Below, one piece after another: positions 1-6,760 of a stretch of DNA of 6,941 nt; position 1 is the first letter of the stretch, and each line of letters begins with the position of its first letter. A program made the position numbers and the translations under genes. The notes under the pieces were generated by a model. It saw nothing but the letters and a program-made list of their open reading frames with translations, had not been told where the DNA came from and did not search any database. Where the stretch lies: assembly GCA_900757255.1 (NCBI GenBank), contig CAAENE010000088.1, forward strand, positions 1 through 6,941, written 5' to 3'. Origin of the DNA: Clostridia bacterium. GTDB lineage: Bacteria; Bacillota; Clostridia; HGM11514.

Positions 1-26
1 ACCGCAGAAGCGGTGCCCTTTTCTTT
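1..26 (+). terminator. Right part of a rho-independent terminator, cut by the window edge
   Basis: ACCGC (1-5) and GCGGT (10-14) pair around an AGAA loop and are followed by GCCC and then the T-rich run TTTTCTTT (19-26). The GCCC after the stem suggests that it continues with GGGC just left of the window, which would give a stem of about 9 bp. The T-tract is on the plus strand, so it would end transcription of a rightward gene outside the window that converges on the oxidoreductase gene. The visible stem is short, so the call depends partly on unseen sequence. Confidence 0.6.
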
Positions 27-63
27 GTATCAGCGAAAATCATTCTACTAGCCGCAAAATGGA

Positions 64-1257
64 TTAAAGATGTTTCATTACTGTATTAAAACAAAGGGTC
101 GAATTCCTACCCGGCACGATAGCACCATGATCTGTAAGCGTCTTTTTTAATACATCAAGGGATATATCTGACACATTAACGTTTGAAAGAATTGCAATAG
201 CCGCCGCTGTTGCCGCTGCCTGGCCCATAGCCATACAACTTGCTTTCACACGGAGGGCCGAGTTGGATTCTCTGTCGGAAGAAATACAGCGTCCAGCCAT
301 CATGAGATTGGAAAAATTCTTTGAAATCATGGAGGAGAGACGAATTGTGGGCGTCCGATCATGTTTAATATATTGAATATATGCGGGTTCATTATCCCTG
401 TGTATGTCAATAAACCAATAGGAATAACAGACGGAATCGTCAAACAGTTTACCCGAACAATAATCTCTGGCATTTAATTCAGAAAGCCCTGCTATTCTCC
501 GCCCCTCTCTTGGAGCAATGGCGGGGGGGGCCGCCATGATCTTTTCGCCATTCTTCATTTGCTCAAATATCATTTTTCTGGCCTTTATTTCAGATTCAGT
601 AATACTGTGACTATCTGTAACATTCAGCTGTACATGGTTTTTGTTATCACCATAATTTAAAATTGCATCATCGGCGTCCACAGCGGGATAATATCTCAAA
701 GTGCCAGGCTGAAAAACACCATGACCATCCCCTGCTATAAACTCCGCACCTGCAAATGCGGCAACATCTCCATCACCGGTACAATCGATATAAATCTTTG
801 CAGTTAATTCTTTCAGTCCGGTTTTGGTCGCTATTTTAATATTGGTTATTTTTTGTGCGTTCACTGTAACATCAACGGCACTTTGTCCATAATAAACTGA
901 AACTCCGCTTTCAAGCAGCATATCGTCGATTACTTTTGCGGCAGCAACAGGATTTACTTTTACTCCATACTGTGCATGGTTTTTATATTCCGCGTCCATA
1001 TCAGGGATGTACGCAAATCCCGCTTGATAAAGACGCATCACATATTCCCAGGCAATACCGCGAATTACCATTTTTTTCTCTTGGATGAACGGATTATTGA
1101 ATTGATCTATAGAATTATTTCCTAGAACAGTTAAGATTCCTCCAGGAGTGTTGTATTTTTCTATAATTGCAGTTTTCACTCCCATTCTTGCAGCTGCAAC
1201 AGCCGCACAAAAGCCGGCACTGCCAGCACCACATACGATTAAGTCGTATTGATCCAT
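64..1257 (-). CDS. FAD-dependent oxidoreductase (FAD_oxidored-type), substrate unknown
   Basis: This is a complete 397-residue flavoprotein, probably a cytoplasmic redox enzyme; the substrate cannot be read from the sequence. The N-terminus is a Rossmann dinucleotide-binding fold with GAGSAG at residues 10-15 and an acidic residue (E33) ending the second strand, as expected for FAD ribose binding. The motif CTGDGD (159-164), followed by an AGA segment, and the C-terminal GRCISSDRES (322-331) and CMAMGQAA (341-348) are the other FAD-contacting blocks of this family. PREGRRIAG near residue 250 matches the conserved arginine-rich block of the middle domain. There is no signal peptide, Tat motif or membrane segment. 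An in-frame GTG lies 9 bp upstream, but it falls inside the AAGGGGTG ribosome binding site, so I chose the ATG at 1257. The gene stands alone on its strand with its own promoter. It is somewhat short for the family, but both ends look intact. A C8 tract (plus-strand G run at 523-530) lies in the coding region. Family assignment is confident; function is open. Confidence 0.9.
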   Translation of the reverse strand: MDQYDLIVCGAGSAGFCAAVAAARMGVKTAIIEKYNTPGGILTVLGNNSIDQFNNPFIQEKKMVIRGIAWEYVMRLYQAGFAYIPDMDAEYKNHAQYGVKVNPVAAAKVIDDMLLESGVSVYYGQSAVDVTVNAQKITNIKIATKTGLKELTAKIYIDCTGDGDVAAFAGAEFIAGDGHGVFQPGTLRYYPAVDADDAILNYGDNKNHVQLNVTDSHSITESEIKARKMIFEQMKNGEKIMAAPPAIAPREGRRIAGLSELNARDYCSGKLFDDSVCYSYWFIDIHRDNEPAYIQYIKHDRTPTIRLSSMISKNFSNLMMAGRCISSDRESNSALRVKASCMAMGQAAATAAAIAILSNVNVSDISLDVLKKTLTDHGAIVPGRNSTLCFNTVMKHL

Positions 1258-1263
1258 TATAAA

Positions 1264-1271
1264 CACCCCTT
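1264..1271 (-). promoter_or_regulatory. Ribosome binding site deciding the oxidoreductase start
   Basis: On the minus strand AAGGGGTG is followed by a 6-base spacer and then the ATG at 1257. The alternative GTG start at 1266-1264 would be part of this site and has no ribosome binding site of its own at a proper distance, so the ATG is preferred. Confidence 0.75.
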
Positions 1272-1292
1272 AAGAATCATTAGAATGAACAG

Positions 1293-1321
1293 ATTATAGC
1301 ATAGAGCAAAGAATTGTGCAA
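1293..1321 (-). promoter_or_regulatory. Extended -10 sigma-A promoter of the oxidoreductase gene
   Basis: The minus strand carries a perfect TATAAT (1298-1293) preceded by TGC, which makes an extended -10 element. A weak -35, TTGCAC (1321-1316), lies 17 bases upstream. Transcription would start near 1286, giving a leader of about 30 bases, too short for a riboswitch. The -35 matches the consensus at only three of six bases, but the extended -10 can compensate. Confidence 0.75.
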
Positions 1322-1391
1322 CGAAAAGTTGTTTGATATCAATTATAGGATCAGATATTTACAGCCGGTAAAGGCTAACATTTTGCTTTTC

Positions 1392-1445
1392 TTACAAGTT
1401 TGTTACAAAAACAAAAGAATAATTATTAAAATATAAGAATAATTA
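1392..1445. repeat. Short phased direct repeats in the divergent intergenic region
   Basis: Between the two divergent promoters, TTACAA occurs at 1392-1397 and again at 1403-1408, 11 bp apart. An 11-base repeat, AAGAATAATTA, occurs at 1415-1425 and 1435-1445, 20 bp apart. These distances are about one and two helical turns, so the copies face the same side of the DNA, as regulator binding sites often do. The whole stretch is very AT-rich, so chance repetition is a serious alternative. The rest of 1267-1568 holds no open reading frame I would support. Confidence 0.35.
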
Positions 1446-1506
1446 GTATCTTTTTAAGTATTTTTAATCAAAACAAAATGAGCTAAAAAAACAGACACAA
1501 AAATGG

Positions 1507-1535
1507 TTGCTATTTAGAAACCAGCATTATATAAT
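1507..1535 (+). promoter_or_regulatory. Sigma-A promoter of the lipoprotein gene
   Basis: TTGCTA (1507-1512, four of six consensus bases) and a perfect TATAAT (1530-1535) are separated by exactly 17 bp. Transcription would begin near 1542, about 27 bases before the start codon. Confidence 0.8.
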
Positions 1536-1553
1536 ACTACTAGAAAATAGATT

Positions 1554-1559
1554 AAGGAG
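1554..1559 (+). promoter_or_regulatory. Ribosome binding site of the lipoprotein gene
   Basis: AAGGAG sits 9 bases before the ATG at 1569. A second GGAG (1561-1564) lies only 4 bases before it and is probably too close to be the main site. Confidence 0.8.
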
Positions 1560-1568
1560 TGGAGACAA

Positions 1569-2027
1569 ATGAAAAAAGTAATTGCAGTGTTGATGGCATT
1601 ACTGCTAATCGGCGGCGTATTCGCTGGTTGTTCCGCGGAGGGGAATGGGGAAAACGCGACAGACACAACAACCGCTGAAAAGAGTCAGAAGTATGATGTT
1701 CAGGTATTGGGGTCGGAGATCGGGAGCGACTTTGAGGGAAAACCTATATTGATTGTAGAGTATGCATTTACCAACAATTCCGATGAAGCAACATCTTTTA
1801 CAGTGGGTCTGACAGATAAGGCATATCAGAATGGTGTAGAAAACAGCGATATAGTCATAGCAGATGGAATCGATTCGCAGCAGCAGTTAAATGATGTAAA
1901 ACCGGGAAGTACCTATCAGTTAAAAGTAGGATACCTATTGCAGGATACAGAGACGCCTGTAGAAATAGAAATATCAGAGCTGTTTTCCAGCAAACCCTTC
2001 TTTACCCAGACAATTGAATTAAAATAA
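1569..2027 (+). CDS. Small secreted lipoprotein, DUF5067-like
   Basis: This 152-residue protein begins with a typical lipoprotein signal peptide: MKK, a hydrophobic run (VIAVLMALLLIGG) and a lipobox-like FAGC ending at Cys21. It would therefore be lipid-anchored on the outer face of the cytoplasmic membrane. The F at lipobox position -3 is less usual than L or V. A polar linker rich in Thr, Asn and Glu (about 22-40) leads to one compact, probably all-beta domain (about 41-152). In it, the pattern GKPILIVEYAFTNNSDEATSF, then a DKAYQNG segment, then a late KPGSTYQLKVGYLL strand and a C-terminal EISELFSSK segment match what I know of DUF5067, a Firmicute family of extracellular proteins with no established function. 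The fold pattern suggests an immunoglobulin-like or binding domain rather than an enzyme; that is inference. The gene has its own promoter and terminator, so it is a single-gene unit and not part of the smc operon. Confidence 0.87.
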   Translation: MKKVIAVLMALLLIGGVFAGCSAEGNGENATDTTTAEKSQKYDVQVLGSEIGSDFEGKPILIVEYAFTNNSDEATSFTVGLTDKAYQNGVENSDIVIADGIDSQQQLNDVKPGSTYQLKVGYLLQDTETPVEIEISELFSSKPFFTQTIELK

Positions 2028-2028
2028 T

Positions 2029-2059
2029 AGAAAAAGACCGGTATAGCCGGTCTTTTTCT
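2029..2059 (+). terminator. Strong rho-independent terminator after the lipoprotein gene
   Basis: A perfect 13-bp inverted repeat (arms 2029-2041 and 2047-2059) surrounds the 5-base loop TATAG. The core GACCGG/CCGGTC is followed by TTTTT, and the upstream arm carries the matching A-tract, so the hairpin could work in both directions. It starts one base after the stop codon and separates the lipoprotein transcript from smc. Confidence 0.93.
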
Positions 2060-2094
2060 GTATGAGGACAAATAAAATCTTTATATAAATTTGG

Positions 2095-2123
2095 TTGATT
2101 CTCACAGAAAATTAGTATATAAT
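2095..2123 (+). promoter_or_regulatory. Sigma-A promoter of the smc-ftsY operon
   Basis: TTGATT (2095-2100, four of six consensus bases) and a perfect TATAAT (2118-2123) are spaced by exactly 17 bp, just after the preceding terminator. Transcription would start near 2130. This also excludes the in-frame TTG at 2091 as the smc start, because it lies upstream of the predicted transcript. Confidence 0.8.
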
Positions 2124-2142
2124 AACCCTATTGATAAAAATT

Positions 2143-2148
2143 GGGGTG
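2143..2148 (+). promoter_or_regulatory. Ribosome binding site deciding the smc start
   Basis: GGGGTG lies 5 bases before the ATG at 2154. It resembles the AAGGGGTG used by the oxidoreductase gene. No comparable site precedes the TTG at 2091. Confidence 0.7.
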
Positions 2149-2153
2149 TATAT

Positions 2154-5100
2154 ATGTATTTAAAGAGCTTGGAGCTTTGTGGGTTCAAGTCGTTTCCGGA
2201 AAAGATAGATTTAACATTTGACAGCGGAATAACGGCGATTGTAGGGCCGAACGGGAGCGGCAAGAGCAATATTTCGGATGCAATCCGGTGGGTGCTGGGA
2301 GAACAGAGCGCAAAGCATTTGCGCGGCAGCAAGATGGAGGACGTGATATTTGCGGGAACGCAGTCCAAAAAACCGCTGGGCTTTGCAGAAGTGTCGATGA
2401 CGATAGATAATTCGGACAGAAAGATGAACATCGAGTTTAACGAGGTGACGATAACCCGAAGAGTGTTTCGTTCAGGTGAGAGCGAATATTATATTAACCG
2501 TGCTGCCTGCCGGCTGAAGGATATCCACGAACTGTTTATGGATACTGGCCTGGGGCGGGACGGCTATTCGATTATCGGGCAGGGGCAGGTGGATGAAATC
2601 ATCCATTCTAAGCCGGAGGACCGCAGAAGTTTTTTTGAAGAGGCGGCAGGAATTTCAAAATACAAATACCGTAAGGCAGAGGCGGAGCGAAAGCTTTCGC
2701 AGGTGCAGGATAATATTACAAGAATAGACGATATTATATCCGAGTTGGAGCTGCAGGTCGGCCCTCTTAAAACGCAGTCGGAGAAAGCAAAAAAATATCT
2801 GGATTTACGGGAACAGCTGAAAAAATATGAAGTTAACCTGTATATCGGAGCAATAGCGAAAAACAAAGAGGAGCTTTCCGAACTGGAGAAAAACCGGAAA
2901 ATCGCAGAGGACTCGTTTGACCGGCTGGAAAAAGGAGTGGCAGAGGCAGAACAGAAAACAGCGGAATATTTTGCCAAAATAGAGGAGATAGAAGGGGAGA
3001 CAACCCGGATAACCGAGACGGTCTCAACCCTTGAAACACAGAACAATCATTATAAAAATGATATTTTGCTGATTCAAAATACAATCAAACATAATAAAGA
3101 GCTGATAGAACGGCTGAACCGTGAAATCAGCGAACAGGATTTTTTACTGAACCAGAATGAAACAGCGATAGCAGAAAAAGAGAAGCGGATAGACTACTTT
3201 GTTGAGCGGCGGAACGAGCTGGCAGGTGAAATAGACGCTCTTTCCGGGAAAATGGCAGAGATAGAGCAGGAACTGCGGCAGAAAACAGCAGCTTTAAATG
3301 AACAAAAGGACGGTCAGTTACGCCTGCGTCAGCAGCTGAACGATATTGATACCAGCAGTTCAAACGGCACCGTTTTGCTGGAACAATACAGGACAAGATG
3401 CAGCGAGATCGAGCAGCAGCAAAAAGAGAAGGAAGAGCAGCTCAAGGGCCTGAAAGCTGAACGGAGAGCATTGGCAGAACAGAACGAAAAGCTCTCTGAA
3501 AAGCTGTGGGCAATAGAGGCGGAATTAGACAGCCTGAAGGAACAGGAGGCCGGACAGGCAAAAAGGGCAGAACAGAATGTACGTGCGCTGAACGAGGCAA
3601 AGGGCGCATTGGATGCCGCCGTCCGCAGGCATGATTTCCTGCTTGATATGGAGCGGGACATGGAGGGTTATCAAAAATCGGTTAAAACGGTGATGGGAGA
3701 ATATCAAAAGGGGCGTTTTGGCGATACAGATATTTACGGCCCGGTATCTTCCCTGCTGCAAACCGAACCGAAATACGCGGTTGCAGTCGAGCAGGCCTTA
3801 GGCGGAGCTATGCAGAACATCGTTGTCGGGCGGGAAGAGGACGCCAAAACAGTCATTCAGTATTTGAAACAGAACAAGGCAGGAAGAGTGACCTTTTTGC
3901 CGGTATCCTCCATACAGCCCCGCAGCTTAAGGCAGAACGAAGCAGAACGATTTCCGGGCTATATCGGGATTGCAGACAGCCTGGTAACCTATGATAAACA
4001 ATTTGAAAATGTCGTAAAAAGCCTGCTTGGGACAACGGTGGTCATGGATACGATAGACCATGCCATCGCGCTGAACCGCAGGACAGGATACAAATACAGA
4101 ATCGTAACGCTGGAGGGAGAAATTTTAGCGGCAGGCGGCGCCATCAGCGGCGGTTTTTCGGGCAGACAGACCGGGATCCTGTCAAGAAACGCCCAAATCA
4201 ACGAACTGAAAAAGCAGATTGTCGAGCTTAAGAAAAAACAGGGGAAATTAGAGGGTATTTTCCGGCAGGACGAGCAGGCAGCACAGGTATTACTTGAGAA
4301 AAAACAAGCATTGGAAAGCGGGCTGACCGAGCTGCGGCAAGAAGAAATCCGCCAGGAATCACGGGAACTGCATTTTGCCTCGCAGATCGAACAGGCGGAA
4401 ACAGATCGGAATAACCTGATCAGTGAATTAACTGTACAAAACAGCAAAATAAAGCTTTTGCAGGAGCAGATGGAATCCAACAGCGAAACTGTGGCAAAAA
4501 TCAAGGAAACGCTGGAAGAGGCAGAACAGAATATACATTATGCTGAAATAGGCATAGGGGAAGTCTCCGCACAAAGGGAGCAATGCAATACCGCATTGAT
4601 TGAACTCCGGCTGAAGCTGTCCGATACCGAAAAGGATTTAAGCTTTGAACAGGAACGAAAGAAAGCACTCCAGGACAGCATTTTATCGAAAGAAGAACAA
4701 GCCAAACAGAAAAAGCTGAACATAGATGAGCTGCTGGAAAACAACGACGATTTAGCCGACGACATTTCCTTTAAAGAAAAGCAGATTGAAGAGATAACTG
4801 AGGAAATTGAAGGGAAAAAGGCAGAAATCCAGCGCAAGCACAATGACAGGAAAGCGCTTTCGCTTACCATCCAGGAAATTCAAAAGGAGGCGAAAGACAA
4901 ACAGTCTGAGCTTTTGCTGGTACAGCAGGAAAAGAGCCGTCTTGAATCAAAATCGGAAAAGCTGGAAACCGAAAACGATAGTATGATTGAACGGTTGTGG
5001 GAAGACTATAATCTAACCTATGCGGCCGCGCAGGAGCTGAAAGCGGATATCGGCAAAGCGGCAAAACCGGAAATCAAACGTCTGAAAAATGAAATTGCAG

Positions 5101-5720
5101 GGCTTGGCAGCGTGAATGTAGACGCCATTGAGGAATATAAACGGGTCAGCGAACGGTATGAATTTCTTTCCACCCAGAAAGAAGACCTTGTGGTGTCCAA
5201 GGACACACTGCAAAAGGTGATTACCGAAATGCAGCAAATCATGAAGGACGTATTCGGAGAAAAATTCAAAGAAATCAACGAAAATTTCGTAACGATTTTT
5301 AAGACTCTGTTTGGAGGCGGAAACGCCAAAATTTATCTGGCAGATGAAAACGACCTGTTGGAAAGCGGAGTGGAAATCGAAGTACAGCCGCCGGGCAAAA
5401 AACTGCAGAACCTGTCCCTTCTCTCAGGCGGAGAAAAAGCGTTTACCGCAATTGCCCTGCTGTTTGCGATCATCAAAACGCGCCCGACGCCATTTTGTAT
5501 CTTTGACGAGATAGAGGCGGCGCTGGACGATGTAAACGTTTATAAATTTGCGGAATACATCAAACAATACACCAAGGACACCCAGTTCATCGTTGTGACC
5601 CACCGGCGGGGTACCATGGAGAGCGCGGACATGCTCTATGGGGTTACCATGCAGCAGAAAGGGATATCACAGCTGTTGAAATTAAAATTTGAAGATATCG
5701 AAAAATATGGTAAGGAGTAA
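2154..5720 (+). CDS. smc: Chromosome segregation/condensation ATPase Smc
   Basis: Full-length Smc of 1188 residues, close to the roughly 1190 usual in Firmicutes. It dimerises and, with the kleisin ScpA and with ScpB, forms the DNA-loading condensin that organises replicated chromosomes. The start MYLKSLELCGFKSF is the classic Smc N-terminus; the open frame extends 21 codons further upstream, but promoter and ribosome binding site place the start here. Visible parts: Walker A GPNGSGKS (31-38), Q-loop glutamine in IIGQGQ (Q143), a first long coiled coil (about 165-520), a globular hinge (about 520-680) with the glycine motifs GGA (550-552) and GGAISGG (661-667), a second coiled coil (about 680-1020), the ABC signature LSGGEK (1090-1095), and Walker B FDE (1117-1119) with catalytic Glu1119, followed by the ALDD D-loop and the THRRGTM switch. 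All catalytic residues are present. It is co-transcribed with ftsY, which follows after 8 bp. No frameshift or truncation is seen. Confidence 0.98.
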   Translation: MYLKSLELCGFKSFPEKIDLTFDSGITAIVGPNGSGKSNISDAIRWVLGEQSAKHLRGSKMEDVIFAGTQSKKPLGFAEVSMTIDNSDRKMNIEFNEVTITRRVFRSGESEYYINRAACRLKDIHELFMDTGLGRDGYSIIGQGQVDEIIHSKPEDRRSFFEEAAGISKYKYRKAEAERKLSQVQDNITRIDDIISELELQVGPLKTQSEKAKKYLDLREQLKKYEVNLYIGAIAKNKEELSELEKNRKIAEDSFDRLEKGVAEAEQKTAEYFAKIEEIEGETTRITETVSTLETQNNHYKNDILLIQNTIKHNKELIERLNREISEQDFLLNQNETAIAEKEKRIDYFVERRNELAGEIDALSGKMAEIEQELRQKTAALNEQKDGQLRLRQQLNDIDTSSSNGTVLLEQYRTRCSEIEQQQKEKEEQLKGLKAERRALAEQNEKLSEKLWAIEAELDSLKEQEAGQAKRAEQNVRALNEAKGALDAAVRRHDFLLDMERDMEGYQKSVKTVMGEYQKGRFGDTDIYGPVSSLLQTEPKYAVAVEQALGGAMQNIVVGREEDAKTVIQYLKQNKAGRVTFLPVSSIQPRSLRQNEAERFPGYIGIADSLVTYDKQFENVVKSLLGTTVVMDTIDHAIALNRRTGYKYRIVTLEGEILAAGGAISGGFSGRQTGILSRNAQINELKKQIVELKKKQGKLEGIFRQDEQAAQVLLEKKQALESGLTELRQEEIRQESRELHFASQIEQAETDRNNLISELTVQNSKIKLLQEQMESNSETVAKIKETLEEAEQNIHYAEIGIGEVSAQREQCNTALIELRLKLSDTEKDLSFEQERKKALQDSILSKEEQAKQKKLNIDELLENNDDLADDISFKEKQIEEITEEIEGKKAEIQRKHNDRKALSLTIQEIQKEAKDKQSELLLVQQEKSRLESKSEKLETENDSMIERLWEDYNLTYAAAQELKADIGKAAKPEIKRLKNEIAGLGSVNVDAIEEYKRVSERYEFLSTQKEDLVVSKDTLQKVITEMQQIMKDVFGEKFKEINENFVTIFKTLFGGGNAKIYLADENDLLESGVEIEVQPPGKKLQNLSLLSGGEKAFTAIALLFAIIKTRPTPFCIFDEIEAALDDVNVYKFAEYIKQYTKDTQFIVVTHRRGTMESADMLYGVTMQQKGISQLLKLKFEDIEKYGKE
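5712..5717 (+). promoter_or_regulatory. Ribosome binding site of ftsY inside the end of smc
   Basis: AAGGAG overlaps the last codons of smc, directly before its TAA stop, and lies 11 bases before the ftsY ATG at 5729. The spacing is a little long, which fits translational coupling: ribosomes finishing smc could reinitiate on ftsY. Confidence 0.7.
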
Positions 5721-5728
5721 GAACAGCA

Positions 5729-6649
5729 ATGAGTTTTTTTCAGAAATTAAAGCAAGGATTATCTAAAACAAAGGACACCATTTCGGGCAGGATCGACGAT
5801 GTCATCAAGAGCTTTCGGAAGGTGGACGAGGATTTATTTGAAGAGCTGGAGGAGGTGCTGATAGCGGCGGATGTCGGAGTGAATACTTCTATGGAAATCA
5901 TGGATCGCCTGCGCGATGCCGTGAAATCCAAAAAGATAGATAATCCGGAGCAGGTGAAACAGGAGCTGATTGATATCATTGTAGCGATGATGGATGATAA
6001 CAGCCAGCAATTCAGCATTGATACCAAGCCGACAGTGGTGATGGTAATTGGAGTCAACGGAGCCGGCAAAACAACAACGATTGGAAAAATGGCAAATTTT
6101 TTAAAGGCAGAGGGGAACCATGTATTGGTGGCAGCGGCGGATACTTTCCGCGCGGCGGCAATCGAACAGCTGGAGGTCTGGACCGACCGGGCGGGCGTGG
6201 AACTGATTAAGCATCAGGAGGGAGCAGACCCGGGAGCGGTGGTGTTTGACGCATGCAGCGCGGCAAAATCGCGCGGATGCGATGTGCTGATATGCGATAC
6301 CGCGGGCCGCCTGCACAATAAAGTAAATTTGATGAACGAGCTTAACAAAATATTCAGGATCATCAAAAAGGAGCTGCCGGACGCAAAATGCGAGGTTCTG
6401 CTGGTGCTGGACGCAACGACAGGTCAAAACGCGCTGAGCCAAGCCAAGCTGTTTGCCGATACTGCTGAGATAACAGGTATCGTGCTGACCAAAATCGACG
6501 GGACAGCCAAAGGCGGCGTGACGATAGCAATTAAGGCGGAACAGAATATTCCGGTCAAATTTATTGGAGTGGGCGAGGGAATAGACGATTTGTCTTATTT
6601 TGATTCGAGAGAATTTGTTAAGGCATTATTTGACAGCGAAGAAGCATAA
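5729..6649 (+). CDS. ftsY: Signal recognition particle receptor GTPase FtsY
   Basis: FtsY is the membrane-associated docking GTPase that receives ribosome-nascent chain complexes from SRP (Ffh plus its RNA) and passes them to the SecYEG translocon. At 306 residues this is the short form typical of Firmicutes: it lacks the long acidic A domain of enterobacterial FtsY and begins directly with the helical N domain (MSFFQKLKQGLSKTK). The amphipathic, lysine-rich N-terminus probably contacts membrane lipids. The G domain shows all SRP-GTPase motifs in order: G1 GVNGAGKTT (108-116), G2 DTFRAAA (138-144), G3 DTAGR (190-194), G4 TKID (254-257) and G5 GVGEGIDDL (280-288). The ALLEDAR-like N-domain motif appears as EELEEVLIAADVG (about 38-50). 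FtsY rather than Ffh is indicated by the absence of a methionine-rich M domain. It follows smc by 8 bp in the same transcript. The usual ylxM-ffh partners are not seen downstream within this window. Confidence 0.98.
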   Translation: MSFFQKLKQGLSKTKDTISGRIDDVIKSFRKVDEDLFEELEEVLIAADVGVNTSMEIMDRLRDAVKSKKIDNPEQVKQELIDIIVAMMDDNSQQFSIDTKPTVVMVIGVNGAGKTTTIGKMANFLKAEGNHVLVAAADTFRAAAIEQLEVWTDRAGVELIKHQEGADPGAVVFDACSAAKSRGCDVLICDTAGRLHNKVNLMNELNKIFRIIKKELPDAKCEVLLVLDATTGQNALSQAKLFADTAEITGIVLTKIDGTAKGGVTIAIKAEQNIPVKFIGVGEGIDDLSYFDSREFVKALFDSEEA

Positions 6650-6760
6650 ACTGAAATAGATACATGGCTCATGCCGCCGCATCGAAAGACTTCCAGAGTC
6701 ATCTTGTCAGCACGTGGCAGGCAAATAATCTCTGACATAAGTTTGAACGTTTTTTATAAC

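Noticed and set aside
1358..1375. Small inverted repeat AGCC/GGCT in the divergent intergenic region
   Set aside because: Only a 4-bp core stem without a T-tract; it is not distinguishable from chance.
2102..5329. Many minus-strand open frames of 60-171 codons lying within smc
   Set aside because: They are antisense shadows of smc: Ser/Cys/Phe-rich translations that mirror the Glu/Lys/Gln-rich coiled coil, without ribosome binding sites or recognisable domains.
5311..5514. Plus-strand 67-codon frame inside smc
   Set aside because: It overlaps the conserved C-terminal ATPase head of Smc in another frame and has no motif of its own.
5740..6442. Two minus-strand frames inside ftsY
   Set aside because: Shadows of the N and G domains of ftsY; no independent start signals or family resemblance.
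6705..6755. Terminator for the smc-ftsY operon formed by TGTCAG (6705-6710), CTGACA (6732-6737) and the T6 run (6750-6755)
   Set aside because: The stem is only 6 bp with a 21-base loop and ends 12 bases before the T run, so it does not have the geometry of a rho-independent terminator. The true operon end is unresolved.
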